Positions 1 to 7,336 of a stretch of DNA of 64,000 nucleotides are shown piece by piece. Position 1 is the first letter of the stretch. Every line of letters starts with the position of its first letter. Origin of the DNA: Oricola indica (GTDB taxonomy: Bacteria > Pseudomonadota > Alphaproteobacteria > Rhizobiales > Rhizobiaceae). The DNA lies in contig NZ_JAINFJ010000002.1 in NCBI RefSeq assembly GCF_019966595.1, positions 579,330 through 643,329 of the forward strand, in the 5' to 3' direction. The position numbers and the translations under genes were made by a program. The notes under the pieces are model-generated. The model saw nothing but the letters and a program-made list of their open reading frames with translations. It made no database searches and was not told the origin of the DNA.

Positions 1-1264
1 TCTTCAGGTCGCGACCGATTTCCTTGATCGCCTCGGCGAAGTAAAGCGAGCATTCGCCGCCGTCGAGAAGGAGCGCTTCGCCCGGACGGATGAGATCGGC
101 CGCCGCTGCGGCGATCTGACGTTTGATCGCCCGAATTTCCTCGGCAACCTCGTCTTCGGCATTTCGCGTCACAAGGGTCGCGCCGAGTTCGGCTGCCCGC
201 CTCCGCATCGCGGCGGCGAGGCCGCGATACCACTCGTGCGAGGGATAATGCAGCATGAAGCCGATTGTCCGCCCCTCGATGCCGGGTCCCTTGTAGGAAA
301 ACGGCGCCTCCAGGGATTGACGGACGTCAGGAACAATCTGCCAGACCCCGTCTTCATGCCGATAGAAGCTGTCGAGATTGTCCGCTGTGATGACTTGCGC
401 CGGGGTAACGATTTCCTCGCCAATGCTTCCGCCGTCGAAGACCGTGCAAATCGAGTCGATAGCGACGCTGCCGACGACCTCCGGAAACAAAGCCAGGACG
501 GCGCGAAGCGAGCCGCCGGAGGCAAGTTCGGAAAACAGATTTCCGCCCTCGCCCCCGACCGAATATCCAGAAACGGACAGGTCGTGACGCTTGGCCAGTT
601 CCAAAGTGGCGAGGATGGTGTGATCGTTGACGCCGAAAACGACATTGATCTCCGCGTGCGCATCGAACACATCCGAGACTTGGCGCATCACTTCCTTGAG
701 AAGCCCGCGACCGTTCACTGTCCTGAAATTGGCGCCGCCGCCGAATTCCTCGACAAAACCCTCACGGAAGCCATTCAGCCTCTCTCGCGTGTTCTGCAAC
801 CCTTCGAGAGCGACGAGCAGTACCTCGGCACGATCACCCGCCGCGCGAATTTCGCGAGCCGCGTGCACACCGAGTTTCTTTGCTTCGGCGAAGTTCCTCG
901 GACCGAGATAGACCCCTCCGAGTTGGGGCGCTGATTCCGCGACAAGCAGCGCGCCCTTGCGTATGGCCTGCTGCCGCAGGGTATGCGCCCATGCGCCTTT
1001 GACCGGCGGCAGAATCAGCGCATCGAAATCTCCGGGAGACGCCCCCTCGACTATCGGCGCATCCGCTCCCTTCTGCTCCGCCTTAAGGCGCTTCGCACCA
1101 CCCCGCGTACGGGTGAGCTTGCCCTCTTCCTCGAGTCGAACAAGATCCCGCCGCAACGTCACCGAGGAAACATCATCGCAAACGCCTGCGATCTCCTTCA
1201 GAGAGACGACAGATTGCTCACACAGGAGCCCTAGGATCAGCTCTTCTCGTTTCTCTTTGATCAT
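1..1264 (-). CDS. DeoR-type HTH regulator with sugar-binding-protein-like domains (partial, runs off the left edge)
   Basis: The reading frame is open from an ATG at 1264 to the window edge (421 codons seen, C-terminus missing). Residues 1-60 are a typical DeoR winged helix: LKEIAGVCDDVSSVTLRRDL, then EEGKLTRTRGGA. From about residue 78 to 330 the protein resembles a periplasmic-binding-protein fold (for example VVFGVNDHTILATLEL and VEEFGGGANF). Near residue 340 a second such segment starts (TIGFMLHYPSHEWYRGLAAA). The last visible residues (IRPGEALLLDGGECSLYFAE) resemble the start of the sugar-phosphate sensor domain of DeoR proteins. I infer a cytoplasmic repressor of sugar uptake or catabolism whose target genes lie mostly outside the window. 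Its start codon lies inside the proximal operator-like palindrome, which suggests autoregulation. Confidence 0.75.
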   Translation of the reverse strand, partial: MIKEKREELILGLLCEQSVVSLKEIAGVCDDVSSVTLRRDLVRLEEEGKLTRTRGGAKRLKAEQKGADAPIVEGASPGDFDALILPPVKGAWAHTLRQQAIRKGALLVAESAPQLGGVYLGPRNFAEAKKLGVHAAREIRAAGDRAEVLLVALEGLQNTRERLNGFREGFVEEFGGGANFRTVNGRGLLKEVMRQVSDVFDAHAEINVVFGVNDHTILATLELAKRHDLSVSGYSVGGEGGNLFSELASGGSLRAVLALFPEVVGSVAIDSICTVFDGGSIGEEIVTPAQVITADNLDSFYRHEDGVWQIVPDVRQSLEAPFSYKGPGIEGRTIGFMLHYPSHEWYRGLAAAMRRRAAELGATLVTRNAEDEVAEEIRAIKRQIAAAAADLIRPGEALLLDGGECSLYFAEAIKEIGRDLK

Positions 1265-1282
1265 TTTTGATCACTTTATTGG
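1258..1282. promoter_or_regulatory. Operator-like repeat, proximal copy
   Basis: A perfect 16-bp inverted repeat, TGATCATTTTTGATCA (1258-1273), is followed by CTTTATTGG. It covers the start codon of the DeoR-type gene, so a bound protein would block both transcription and translation. The same 25-bp unit recurs at 1362-1386 with one mismatch. Binding by the adjacent regulator is inferred. Confidence 0.7.
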
Positions 1283-1361
1283 CCAGAATATGCACAATTT
1301 CTATATTTTGATTCTTTTCGAGTCAATATGCTTGCGTATTTTTCCGTTATGGTTGTTTTAC

Positions 1362-1386
1362 TGATCATTTTTGATCAATTTATTGG
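1362..1386. promoter_or_regulatory. Operator-like repeat, distal copy
   Basis: This is the second copy of the palindrome TGATCATTTTTGATCA (1362-1377) with the same 3' flank TTTATTGG. It lies exactly 104 bp from the proximal copy, close to ten helical turns. The AT-rich stretch between the copies (about 1283-1361) is where the promoter of the regulator should lie. Confidence 0.7.
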
Positions 1387-1767
1387 AGGCTAACTCTGAG
1401 ATCGGCGGAGTAAAAAGTTGACCACGGAAGCGGCGGAATAGACCGGGGCCGGCGAAGGAAAATCCGGCCATCGATTTTGTTTATGCAACGGACGCAGAGG
1501 GGGCCGGAGGATTTACGCCGTAGAATTATCGCTGAATGTACGACTGGCGGTTTCTGAAAAAACTATCCCGCTTCACGCTTCGAAGCACTTCGACATATCG
1601 CGAGAAACGGAAAACAAAACTCTGACGGCTTCGATTCCGTTCGACTACGCGAGATGAACGCTTTGCGCGACGGGCGATTGCTCAACCTGCGCCGCTCAGT
1701 GTGTGAATACCAACCGGGCTCCGGTCGCGGCTGGATGAAACTTCCGTCGCCGGTCATCGACCAGTGA
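1387..1767. other. Non-coding, AT-richer spacer with no recognisable gene
   Basis: About 380 bp between the DeoR-type gene's operators and the transposase remnant. Short open frames exist on both strands (for example on the plus strand up to a stop at 1765), but none has a ribosome binding site or a family I recognise. A segment near 1411 (AAAAAGTTGACCAC) resembles the ends of some insertion sequences, which would fit degraded mobile DNA. Nothing else can be supported. Confidence 0.4.
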
Positions 1768-2055
1768 CTGACCCACTCGGATCAGGACTCGCAGTTCACC
1801 AACAAGGACTGGGCGTCATTCTTGAGAGCCCACAAAGGGCGCTTCCTCGACAACATCTTCATGGAGCGGCTCTGGCGGACCCTGAAATACGAGTGCGTCT
1901 ATCTGCATGTTTGGGAAACCCACTGTGAGACGAGGGTGGCCATCCGGAAATGGATGACATTCCACAACCACCAGCGCCCTCGTTCAGCCCTCGACGGAAA
2001 GCCGCTGGCGCTGCTCTATTCGCAGAGAAATGATATCAACCAACCCGATCAGTAG
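1768..2055 (+). pseudogene. IS3-family transposase (OrfB) C-terminal remnant
   Basis: The frame encodes the end of an IS3-type rve/DDE transposase: THSDQDSQFTNKDW, then DNIFMERLWRTLKYECVYLH, then FHNHQRPRSALDGKP before a TAG stop at 2053-2055. Everything before the HSD motif is missing, and an in-frame stop at 1765 precedes the remnant. About a dozen residues are also lost between RAHK and GRFLDN, where intact relatives carry the ISMDGKGR-type stretch. It cannot be active. A possible right end of the element (CTGTCCAAGAGATGG near 2089) follows. Confidence 0.85.
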
Positions 2056-2199
2056 GTGCACGAGAAACTTAAATTACGCCAGATCCTGTCCAAGAGATGG
2101 AAGCAGCTCAGTTGGCGTTTCCCATGCCGACACACAGTTTACGCTCGCAACAATAGGTCGCTTCGATTGTGCGAAGCTCGCGAATTGCATCCAGGGCGC

Positions 2200-2277
2200 A
2201 ACTCCCTTGCCGAAAAGCATCTCAACCTGCGGTAACTTCGTGACAATATCTTCCAGCTTGTGCCGCTTGCCTGGCAT
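2200..2277 (-). pseudogene. IS3-family OrfA N-terminal remnant
   Basis: From an ATG at 2277 with a good ribosome binding site (GGAGG), about 26 codons match the start of IS3-type OrfA proteins (MPGKRHKLEDIVTKLPQVE). After that the frame runs into unrelated sequence. It is on the strand opposite to the OrfB remnant, so the two pieces come from different insertions or from a rearranged copy. The rest of 2056-2440 holds no gene that I can support. Confidence 0.65.
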
Positions 2278-2440
2278 CTTCGATCCTCCGTTCTCCAAAA
2301 CGTCACGGCGAAACCACTCTCTTGAGGAAGGCTCACTGGAAAACTGCGTCACGGTGGCGACTCCGTGGTGACTCAGCGGGTGCAAGCAATAAAAAAGAGT
2401 AAGGCGTTGTTTTGTAACCGCTTGATAAAGTGTAGAAAAA

Positions 2441-2517
2441 TGGCGCGCCCGAAAGGATTCGAACCTCTGACCCCCAGATTCGTAGTCTGGTGCTCTATCC
2501 AGCTGAGCTACGGGCGC
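2441..2517 (-). tRNA. tRNA-Arg (anticodon ACG)
   Basis: The reverse complement folds as a 77-nt tRNA. It has a 7-bp acceptor stem GCGCCCG/CGGGCGC, D-arm AGCTCAGCTGGATAGAGC, anticodon arm CCAGACTACGAATCTGG with loop CTACGAA (anticodon ACG), and T-arm AGAGGTTCGAATCCT. The 3' CCA is encoded at 2443-2441. The 3' end faces the IS-scarred segment 1387-2440, a usual arrangement where integrative elements have inserted. Confidence 0.97.
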
Positions 2518-2663
2518 GCAGCGCGATGACGAATGGCCTTGCGGCGACGTATCGCGTCGAAGCGGCTTCCTAGTCTGTTGTGCGGGTTAATTCAAGCCGT
2601 TTCGGTGGAAAAAAGCAGATAGGCGTCGCTGCGCGAATTCGCGAGCTTCGGGCCGCATTTCGG

Positions 2664-4172
2664 CTAGCCTTGCCCGCCAGTGCCCCGTGTCTGGACGCGG
2701 CGCGCCCGTTCCTGTTCCAGCGATACGGGGGCGTCGGGGAGCCTGATCTCGAAATGCGTGCCGATGCCGCGATCGTCGCGCAGTTCCAGCGTTCCGCCAT
2801 GAGCGCGCACCAGTTCCTGCGCGATTGCGAGGCCCAGCCCCGTGCCGCCGGCGCGTGCCGAGCCCTTGAAGGCGGAAAACAGGTTCTCGCGCGCCTTGGC
2901 GGGCAGGCCGGGGCCCGTATCTTCCACGCCGATCAGCGCCGTCGTGCCCATGCGTGCGGCGGTGACGGAGAGGCGCTTGACGGTCGCGGGATCGGTGTCG
3001 CCGCGCATCGCCTCGACGGCGTTGCGGCAGAGATTCATCAGAACCCGAAAAAGCTGCTCGCTGTCGGCATCGAGTTCGAAATCATCCGGGATGCTCGCCG
3101 AAAACTCTATGCCCGATGCCGGATCGATCCCGAGCAGTTCCTCGACATCCAGGACAATCGGCGCGAGCTTGACGCGACGCCGGTTCGGCGCGGCCTCGCC
3201 GGCGCGCCCGTAGGACAGGACGTTCTCCGAATAGCTGACCGCGCGGCCCAGCGTGCGCATCAGTTTCGGCGCGAAACGCTGCACGGCGGGATCGGAGACC
3301 GAGCCCAACCGGTCCGACATCAGCTGCGCGGAAGCGAGAATGTTGCGCATGTCGTGATTGATCTTGGAGACGGCGAGGCCGAGATCGGCGAGGCGTTTCT
3401 GGCTCTTCAGCGTTTCCTGCAACTGCCCCTGCATCGCGGCCAGCTCGCGCTCGGCGATACCGATCTCATCGCCACGCTTCGACGGCGCGATGATCGCGTC
3501 GGGACTTTCCGGCGTCATCGAGAAGGTCAGCATCGACTGCGTCATCCGCCGGATCGGACGGATTGCGATGCGGTTGATCGCGAGGAAGACAAGGCTGGCG
3601 GTGATCAGCGAAATGATCAGCGACAGGACCGCAACATTGCGTGCATAGATGAGCATGGCGGCGCGCAGCGGCGCATCGGGGAGAACCAGTTCGATCATGT
3701 TGTCGCTGTCGCCGATCGGGCCGTAGGCCCGGATATAGCGATCGCCGCCGAACAGCAGCGTGTCGAACGTGTCGCGGATGGCGGCAAATGCGCTGAACTC
3801 GGCGACATTCACCTCGTCATGGATCTCCGGCATCGTGTCCGTCAGCCGGATGAACCGCGAGCGCTCGCCGAGTTTCAGGGCGATCGCCTTGGCCCCGGTC
3901 GCCATCAGCACGTCATCCTGCGCCTGGAGGGGCAGTTCGATATCGGCGTCGGACGCGATCAGCACGCTCGCCGCCGCCGCGGTGTTCACCTTGCCCGCGA
4001 GCCATGTCATGCGGAAATTCGCGACCGACGGCACGAAGATCAGCACTTCCGCGATCATGACGAACAGGATGGTGAGAAGCAGGATCTTCGCCGACAGGCG
4101 ACGGGCCGGCCGAAGCTCCGCCCGGGTCTCGAGCAGGGCCTTGCCCTTCTTCGCCGCGTCCGTTTCGCTCAT
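2664..4172 (-). CDS. Membrane sensor histidine kinase with HAMP linker
   Basis: About 502 residues counted from the ATG at 4172; a GTG three codons upstream (4181) is possible but sits too close to its Shine-Dalgarno. Numbering from that GTG, a first membrane helix lies at about 31-55, a periplasmic sensor region at 56-175 and a second helix at 182-202, followed by HAMP-like sequence. The phosphoacceptor box is VSKINHDMRN (His about 276), the N-box LMNLCRNAVEA (381-391), G1 DTGPGLP and G2 GGTGLGLA. It should autophosphorylate and pass phosphate to a response regulator, but none is encoded nearby, so its partner and signal are unknown. It lies 27 bp downstream of the oxidoreductase gene and is probably the last gene of that operon. 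Confidence 0.88.
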   Translation of the reverse strand: MSETDAAKKGKALLETRAELRPARRLSAKILLLTILFVMIAEVLIFVPSVANFRMTWLAGKVNTAAAASVLIASDADIELPLQAQDDVLMATGAKAIALKLGERSRFIRLTDTMPEIHDEVNVAEFSAFAAIRDTFDTLLFGGDRYIRAYGPIGDSDNMIELVLPDAPLRAAMLIYARNVAVLSLIISLITASLVFLAINRIAIRPIRRMTQSMLTFSMTPESPDAIIAPSKRGDEIGIAERELAAMQGQLQETLKSQKRLADLGLAVSKINHDMRNILASAQLMSDRLGSVSDPAVQRFAPKLMRTLGRAVSYSENVLSYGRAGEAAPNRRRVKLAPIVLDVEELLGIDPASGIEFSASIPDDFELDADSEQLFRVLMNLCRNAVEAMRGDTDPATVKRLSVTAARMGTTALIGVEDTGPGLPAKARENLFSAFKGSARAGGTGLGLAIAQELVRAHGGTLELRDDRGIGTHFEIRLPDAPVSLEQERARRVQTRGTGGQG

Positions 4173-4199
4173 GGCGTGCACATCCTCATGGCCCGCATG

Positions 4200-5624
4200 T
4201 TATCCGAAACGGCGCAGAAATACGATCAGCCTGCGCACCCACGGATTGCGGGTCGCCGGGGCCGAATAGGCGGTCGCGGCACGCTTGGCCATTTCGGTCA
4301 TGGTTGGATAAGGCGGAATGTAGGCGCGGATGTCGGATGCCTTCATCTTCTTCGCCACGGCCAGCGCGAAGATGTTGATCATCTCGCCGGCGCCGGCGCC
4401 GGCGATACCCGCGCCGAGAATGCGGCCCCTGCCGTCTGTGACCAGCTTGACGAGACCGTCTGTCTTGCGCTCGGCGCGGGCGCGGTCATTGTCGGCATAG
4501 GACCAGCGGAACACCTGCGGCGAAAGGTTGCGCGCCGATGCTTCCTCCTCCGTCAGGCCGACCTGTGCGAGCTCCGGATCGGTGTAGGTCGCCCAGGGCA
4601 CGATGTCGCGGTTTTCCTTGCCCGGCACGCGGAACAGGATCGACTGGATGACAAGCGCCGCGTGATAGCTCGCGACATGGGTGAATTGCAGGCCCCCGGT
4701 GACGTCGCCGATGGCGTAGACATGACTATTGGAGGTCCGCAGCGCGCGATCCACAGCGATAGCCCGTCCGTCGAGGCGAACATCCGCCTTGTCGAGGTCT
4801 AGCCGCTCCACATTCGGCTTGCGTCCGGTGGCGACCAGGAGGTGCGTCCCCGTGACCTCCGCCTCGCCCTCATCGCTCTCGTAACGCACGGTCGTCCTGT
4901 CGCCTTCTCGCGAGACGCCGGTGACCTTCGCGCCCTCATGGATGGTAATCCCCTCGCCGCGCAGCCGCTCCAGCACGATCTCGGTCAGTTCGGGATCGTC
5001 CTTGCCAAGCGCCTTCAGACCCTCGATCACGGTAACCTGCGCGCCAAGCCGCCGATGCGCCTGCGCCATTTCCATGCCGATCGGTCCACCGCCAATGACG
5101 ATCAGATGTTCGGGCTTTTCGGTGTTCTCGAAGATCGTCTCGTTGGTGTGGAAGGGCACCGTGTCGAGGCCGGGGATCGGCGGCACGAAGGGCGACGATC
5201 CGGTGGCGATGACGAAGCGGCGCGGCTTGATCTCATAATCCCCCGCGACCAGCGTGTCGGGACCGGTGAAACGGCCATAGTCCTCGATCACGCGGACACC
5301 GAGCCCGGTGAAGCGCTCGACGGAATCATGCGGCGCGATCGACTCGATCACGGAGCGGACATGCGCCATCACGCCGGGAAAATCGACGTCCGGTTCGACA
5401 GGGGCAATGCCGAATTCGCCCGCGTGACGCATGGTGGAAGCGGTCTTGCCGGCCGCGATCAGGGCCTTGGACGGGACGCAGCCGTAATTGAGACAGTCGC
5501 CGCCCATCTTGCCGCCCTCGACAAGGACGACCGGGACGCCGAAGGCGGCGGCCGCGGCGGCGACCGTCAGGCCGCCCGATCCGCCGCCGATGACGCAGAT
5601 ATCGGGTTTGAGTGTTTCCGGCAT
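4200..5624 (-). CDS. FAD-dependent pyridine nucleotide-disulfide oxidoreductase (mercuric reductase/LPD-like)
   Basis: 474 aa, class I disulfide reductase fold. An N-terminal FAD motif GGGSGG (about 13-18) is followed by the redox-active pair in GGDCLNYGCVPSKAL (Cys44/Cys49), an NAD(P)-binding motif IGGGPIGMEMAQ near 178, and a C-terminal dimerisation domain. The C-terminal motif reads IPPYPTMTEM. True lipoamide dehydrogenases have HxHPT-SE there, with a catalytic His, so that base is absent. It lacks an N-terminal heavy-metal domain and the terminal Cys pair of MerA. It sits between a TVP38 membrane protein and a histidine kinase; pairing with TVP38 genes is common in proteobacteria, but the substrate is unknown. 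Confidence 0.85.
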   Translation of the reverse strand: MPETLKPDICVIGGGSGGLTVAAAAAAFGVPVVLVEGGKMGGDCLNYGCVPSKALIAAGKTASTMRHAGEFGIAPVEPDVDFPGVMAHVRSVIESIAPHDSVERFTGLGVRVIEDYGRFTGPDTLVAGDYEIKPRRFVIATGSSPFVPPIPGLDTVPFHTNETIFENTEKPEHLIVIGGGPIGMEMAQAHRRLGAQVTVIEGLKALGKDDPELTEIVLERLRGEGITIHEGAKVTGVSREGDRTTVRYESDEGEAEVTGTHLLVATGRKPNVERLDLDKADVRLDGRAIAVDRALRTSNSHVYAIGDVTGGLQFTHVASYHAALVIQSILFRVPGKENRDIVPWATYTDPELAQVGLTEEEASARNLSPQVFRWSYADNDRARAERKTDGLVKLVTDGRGRILGAGIAGAGAGEMINIFALAVAKKMKASDIRAYIPPYPTMTEMAKRAATAYSAPATRNPWVRRLIVFLRRFG

Positions 5625-5658
5625 TGATAGCTCCAGTCGGGTTGCGTCGTCCGGCGTT

Positions 5659-6426
5659 TCAGGACGGCCGGCGCGCGGCGCGCAGCCGCTTGATGATCGG
5701 CGGGATCGCCGCGATCACCGCCAGCGCGACGAAGGCAATGGTGATCTGCGGCGTGACGAGGTCGGAGACGGACACCTCCGCCCCGGCCTCGCGCGCCTTG
5801 ACGATGACGCTATCCACGCCCTCCCCGAGATAGGCATAGGCGAATGTGCCCGGCAGAATGCCGAGGAAAGTCGCCGCGACATAGGTGCGGACAGGCACAT
5901 TGAAGAGCGCGGGGGCGATGTTCATGACGAAGAAGGGAAAGACCGGCGCGAGACGCAGGACCAGCAGGAACGAGAAGGCGTTCTCCTCGAACCCGTCGGC
6001 GAGGCGCTTGACGCGGCCACCAACCTTCTCGCGCAGGAAATCCCCGAAGGCGCTGCGTGCGGCGAGAAACAGCGCCGTCGCGCCGGCGGTCGCGGCAAAG
6101 GCGACGACGACGCCACCGACGAACCAGCCAAAGAGAAACCCGGCGAAGATGGTCAGGATCGAGGCGGCCGGAAAGGAAAAGGCGACAGCCAGGGCGTAAA
6201 GGCCCGTGAAGCCGGCAAGCGTCAGCAGGTAATTGGCTTCCACGAAGCCAAGCAGGCTTTCGCGGCTTTCCGCGAGAAAGGCGAGCGAGAAATAGCGCTG
6301 CCAGCCCATGGCGTAGGCAAAGGCCAGTCCGGCGACGATGATCGCCAACGGAGCAAAACGCTTCCAGGCGCCGGCGCGTCCGGCACCCGGTTCGGATCGG
6401 TTCATGTCCATTGTCTCATCGCTCAC
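5659..6426 (-). CDS. TVP38/TMEM64 (SNARE-associated/DedA-like) membrane protein
   Basis: About 255 aa with roughly six hydrophobic segments and the family core from SFPAASILTIFAGFLFG to RLAPVFPFFVMNIAPALFNV. I chose the GTG at 6426 because AGAGGG lies 7 bp upstream; an ATG five codons inside (6411) is the alternative. Members of this superfamily act in membrane homeostasis or lipid transport, but no substrate can be assigned here. It is the first gene of a minus-strand group with the FAD oxidoreductase (34-bp gap) and the histidine kinase. Confidence 0.85.
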   Translation of the reverse strand: MSDETMDMNRSEPGAGRAGAWKRFAPLAIIVAGLAFAYAMGWQRYFSLAFLAESRESLLGFVEANYLLTLAGFTGLYALAVAFSFPAASILTIFAGFLFGWFVGGVVVAFAATAGATALFLAARSAFGDFLREKVGGRVKRLADGFEENAFSFLLVLRLAPVFPFFVMNIAPALFNVPVRTYVAATFLGILPGTFAYAYLGEGVDSVIVKAREAGAEVSVSDLVTPQITIAFVALAVIAAIPPIIKRLRAARRPS

Positions 6427-6746
6427 GGGCCATACCCTCTTAGACTGTGTCGCGCGGTTTCGCACGGGTCGTTGATCCGCATTTGGCGTTCTGCCCGGTA
6501 AAGAACAATTCACAAACCATTGATGCCGCATGGCGTGATCGCGCGATGCCTCGCGCTCACGGTCGCGTGATGCGTTTTGGCCTGCCTGCGAGTTGCGACG
6601 GGCATTGACTTGACGGGCCGTTTGGACGATAAGCGCGCAACGCTCGGGCACGTCTCAGGCGGCGCTTCTTTATTGCGCATCGCCGGAAGACCAGGGTCCC
6701 ATTCGAAAAGTTCAAGACAAGGGCCGCCTTTCCGGCGGAAACGACT
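6427..6746. other. Divergent intergenic region carrying the rpmH promoter
   Basis: A 320-bp gap between the divergent TVP38 and rpmH genes. Besides the sigma-70-type promoter at 6605-6633 it holds a long transcribed leader for rpmH and no convincing gene. Several overlapping short open frames cross it on both strands, but their composition is that of non-coding DNA. Confidence 0.6.
6605..6633 (+). promoter_or_regulatory. Candidate sigma-70 promoter for rpmH-rnpA-yidC
   Basis: TTGACT (6605-6610) and GATAAG (6628-6633) are separated by 17 bp, a good housekeeping promoter. It lies 114 bp upstream of rpmH, leaving a leader of about 105 nt. Confidence 0.6.
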
Positions 6747-6881
6747 ATGAAACGCACCTATCAGCCTTCGAAACTGGTCCGCAAGCGCCGGCACGGCTTC
6801 CGTGCGCGCATGGCAACGGTCGGCGGTCGCAAAGTGCTCGCGAACCGTCGCGCACGCGGCCGCAAGCGCCTTTCGGCCTGA
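6747..6881 (+). CDS. rpmH: 50S ribosomal protein L34
   Basis: A 44-codon gene, full length for the family. It begins [20 protein letters not shown] and ends [13 protein letters not shown], the universally conserved basic L34 sequence. L34 is a small structural protein of the large ribosomal subunit. It heads the classical rpmH-rnpA-yidC cluster; rnpA starts 20 bp downstream. Confidence 0.98.
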   Translation: MKRTYQPSKLVRKRRHGFRARMATVGGRKVLANRRARGRKRLSA

Positions 6882-6901
6882 TCGCACCAAGCGACGCTTC
6901 G

Positions 6902-7336
6902 ATGCGCGAACCGGCGAACAGTGCCGGCGCGACCGATCAGCGCGGTCAAAGACCGTATGGCGTTTTACGCAAACGCTCCGAATTTCTGGCAGTGCGCCGC
7001 GGAACCAGGGTCCGCGGCGCTTTTGTGCTTGTTGAAGCGGCAAAGCGGAGCGACGGCGATGAGCCGAGGCTCGGTCTCACCGTATCCCGGCGCAACGGAA
7101 ACGCCGTGAAACGCAACCGCATCAAGCGCCGCCTCCGCGAAGCGGTTCGGCTGTTCGGCGCGGGTGACATGGCGGTCGGAAATGACTATGTGATCGTTTC
7201 AACGCCCAAGGCGCTCGACGCGCCGTTCCAGGACCTGTGCTCCGACGTCTCATCGGCACTCGCGCGGGCGAATGAAAAATTGCTGCGTCGGCAAGACGGC
7301 GCAAAAGAGGACCGGAAAGCCCACGATGGAAAATAA
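6902..7336 (+). CDS. rnpA: Ribonuclease P protein component
   Basis: 144 aa. The basic protein cofactor of RNase P, which matures tRNA 5' ends. The family signature is at NAVKRNRIKRRLREAVR (about residues 67-83), and the N-terminal half has the LRKRSEFLAVRRG motif. The first 20 residues are poorly conserved, so the true start could be slightly internal. Its last 11 bp overlap the start of yidC. The small yidD gene that often sits between rnpA and yidC is absent. Confidence 0.95.
   Translation: MREPANSAGATDQRGQRPYGVLRKRSEFLAVRRGTRVRGAFVLVEAAKRSDGDEPRLGLTVSRRNGNAVKRNRIKRRLREAVRLFGAGDMAVGNDYVIVSTPKALDAPFQDLCSDVSSALARANEKLLRRQDGAKEDRKAHDGK

Noticed and set aside
2580-4802. A very long (about 740 codon) open frame on the plus strand opposite the histidine kinase and oxidoreductase
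   Set aside because: High-G+C shadow: composition rich in Arg, Gly, Ala and His without motifs, while the minus strand shows complete kinase and oxidoreductase motifs.
4200-5624. Oxidoreductase as mercuric reductase MerA
   Set aside because: No N-terminal HMA domain, no C-terminal Cys pair and no mer genes nearby.
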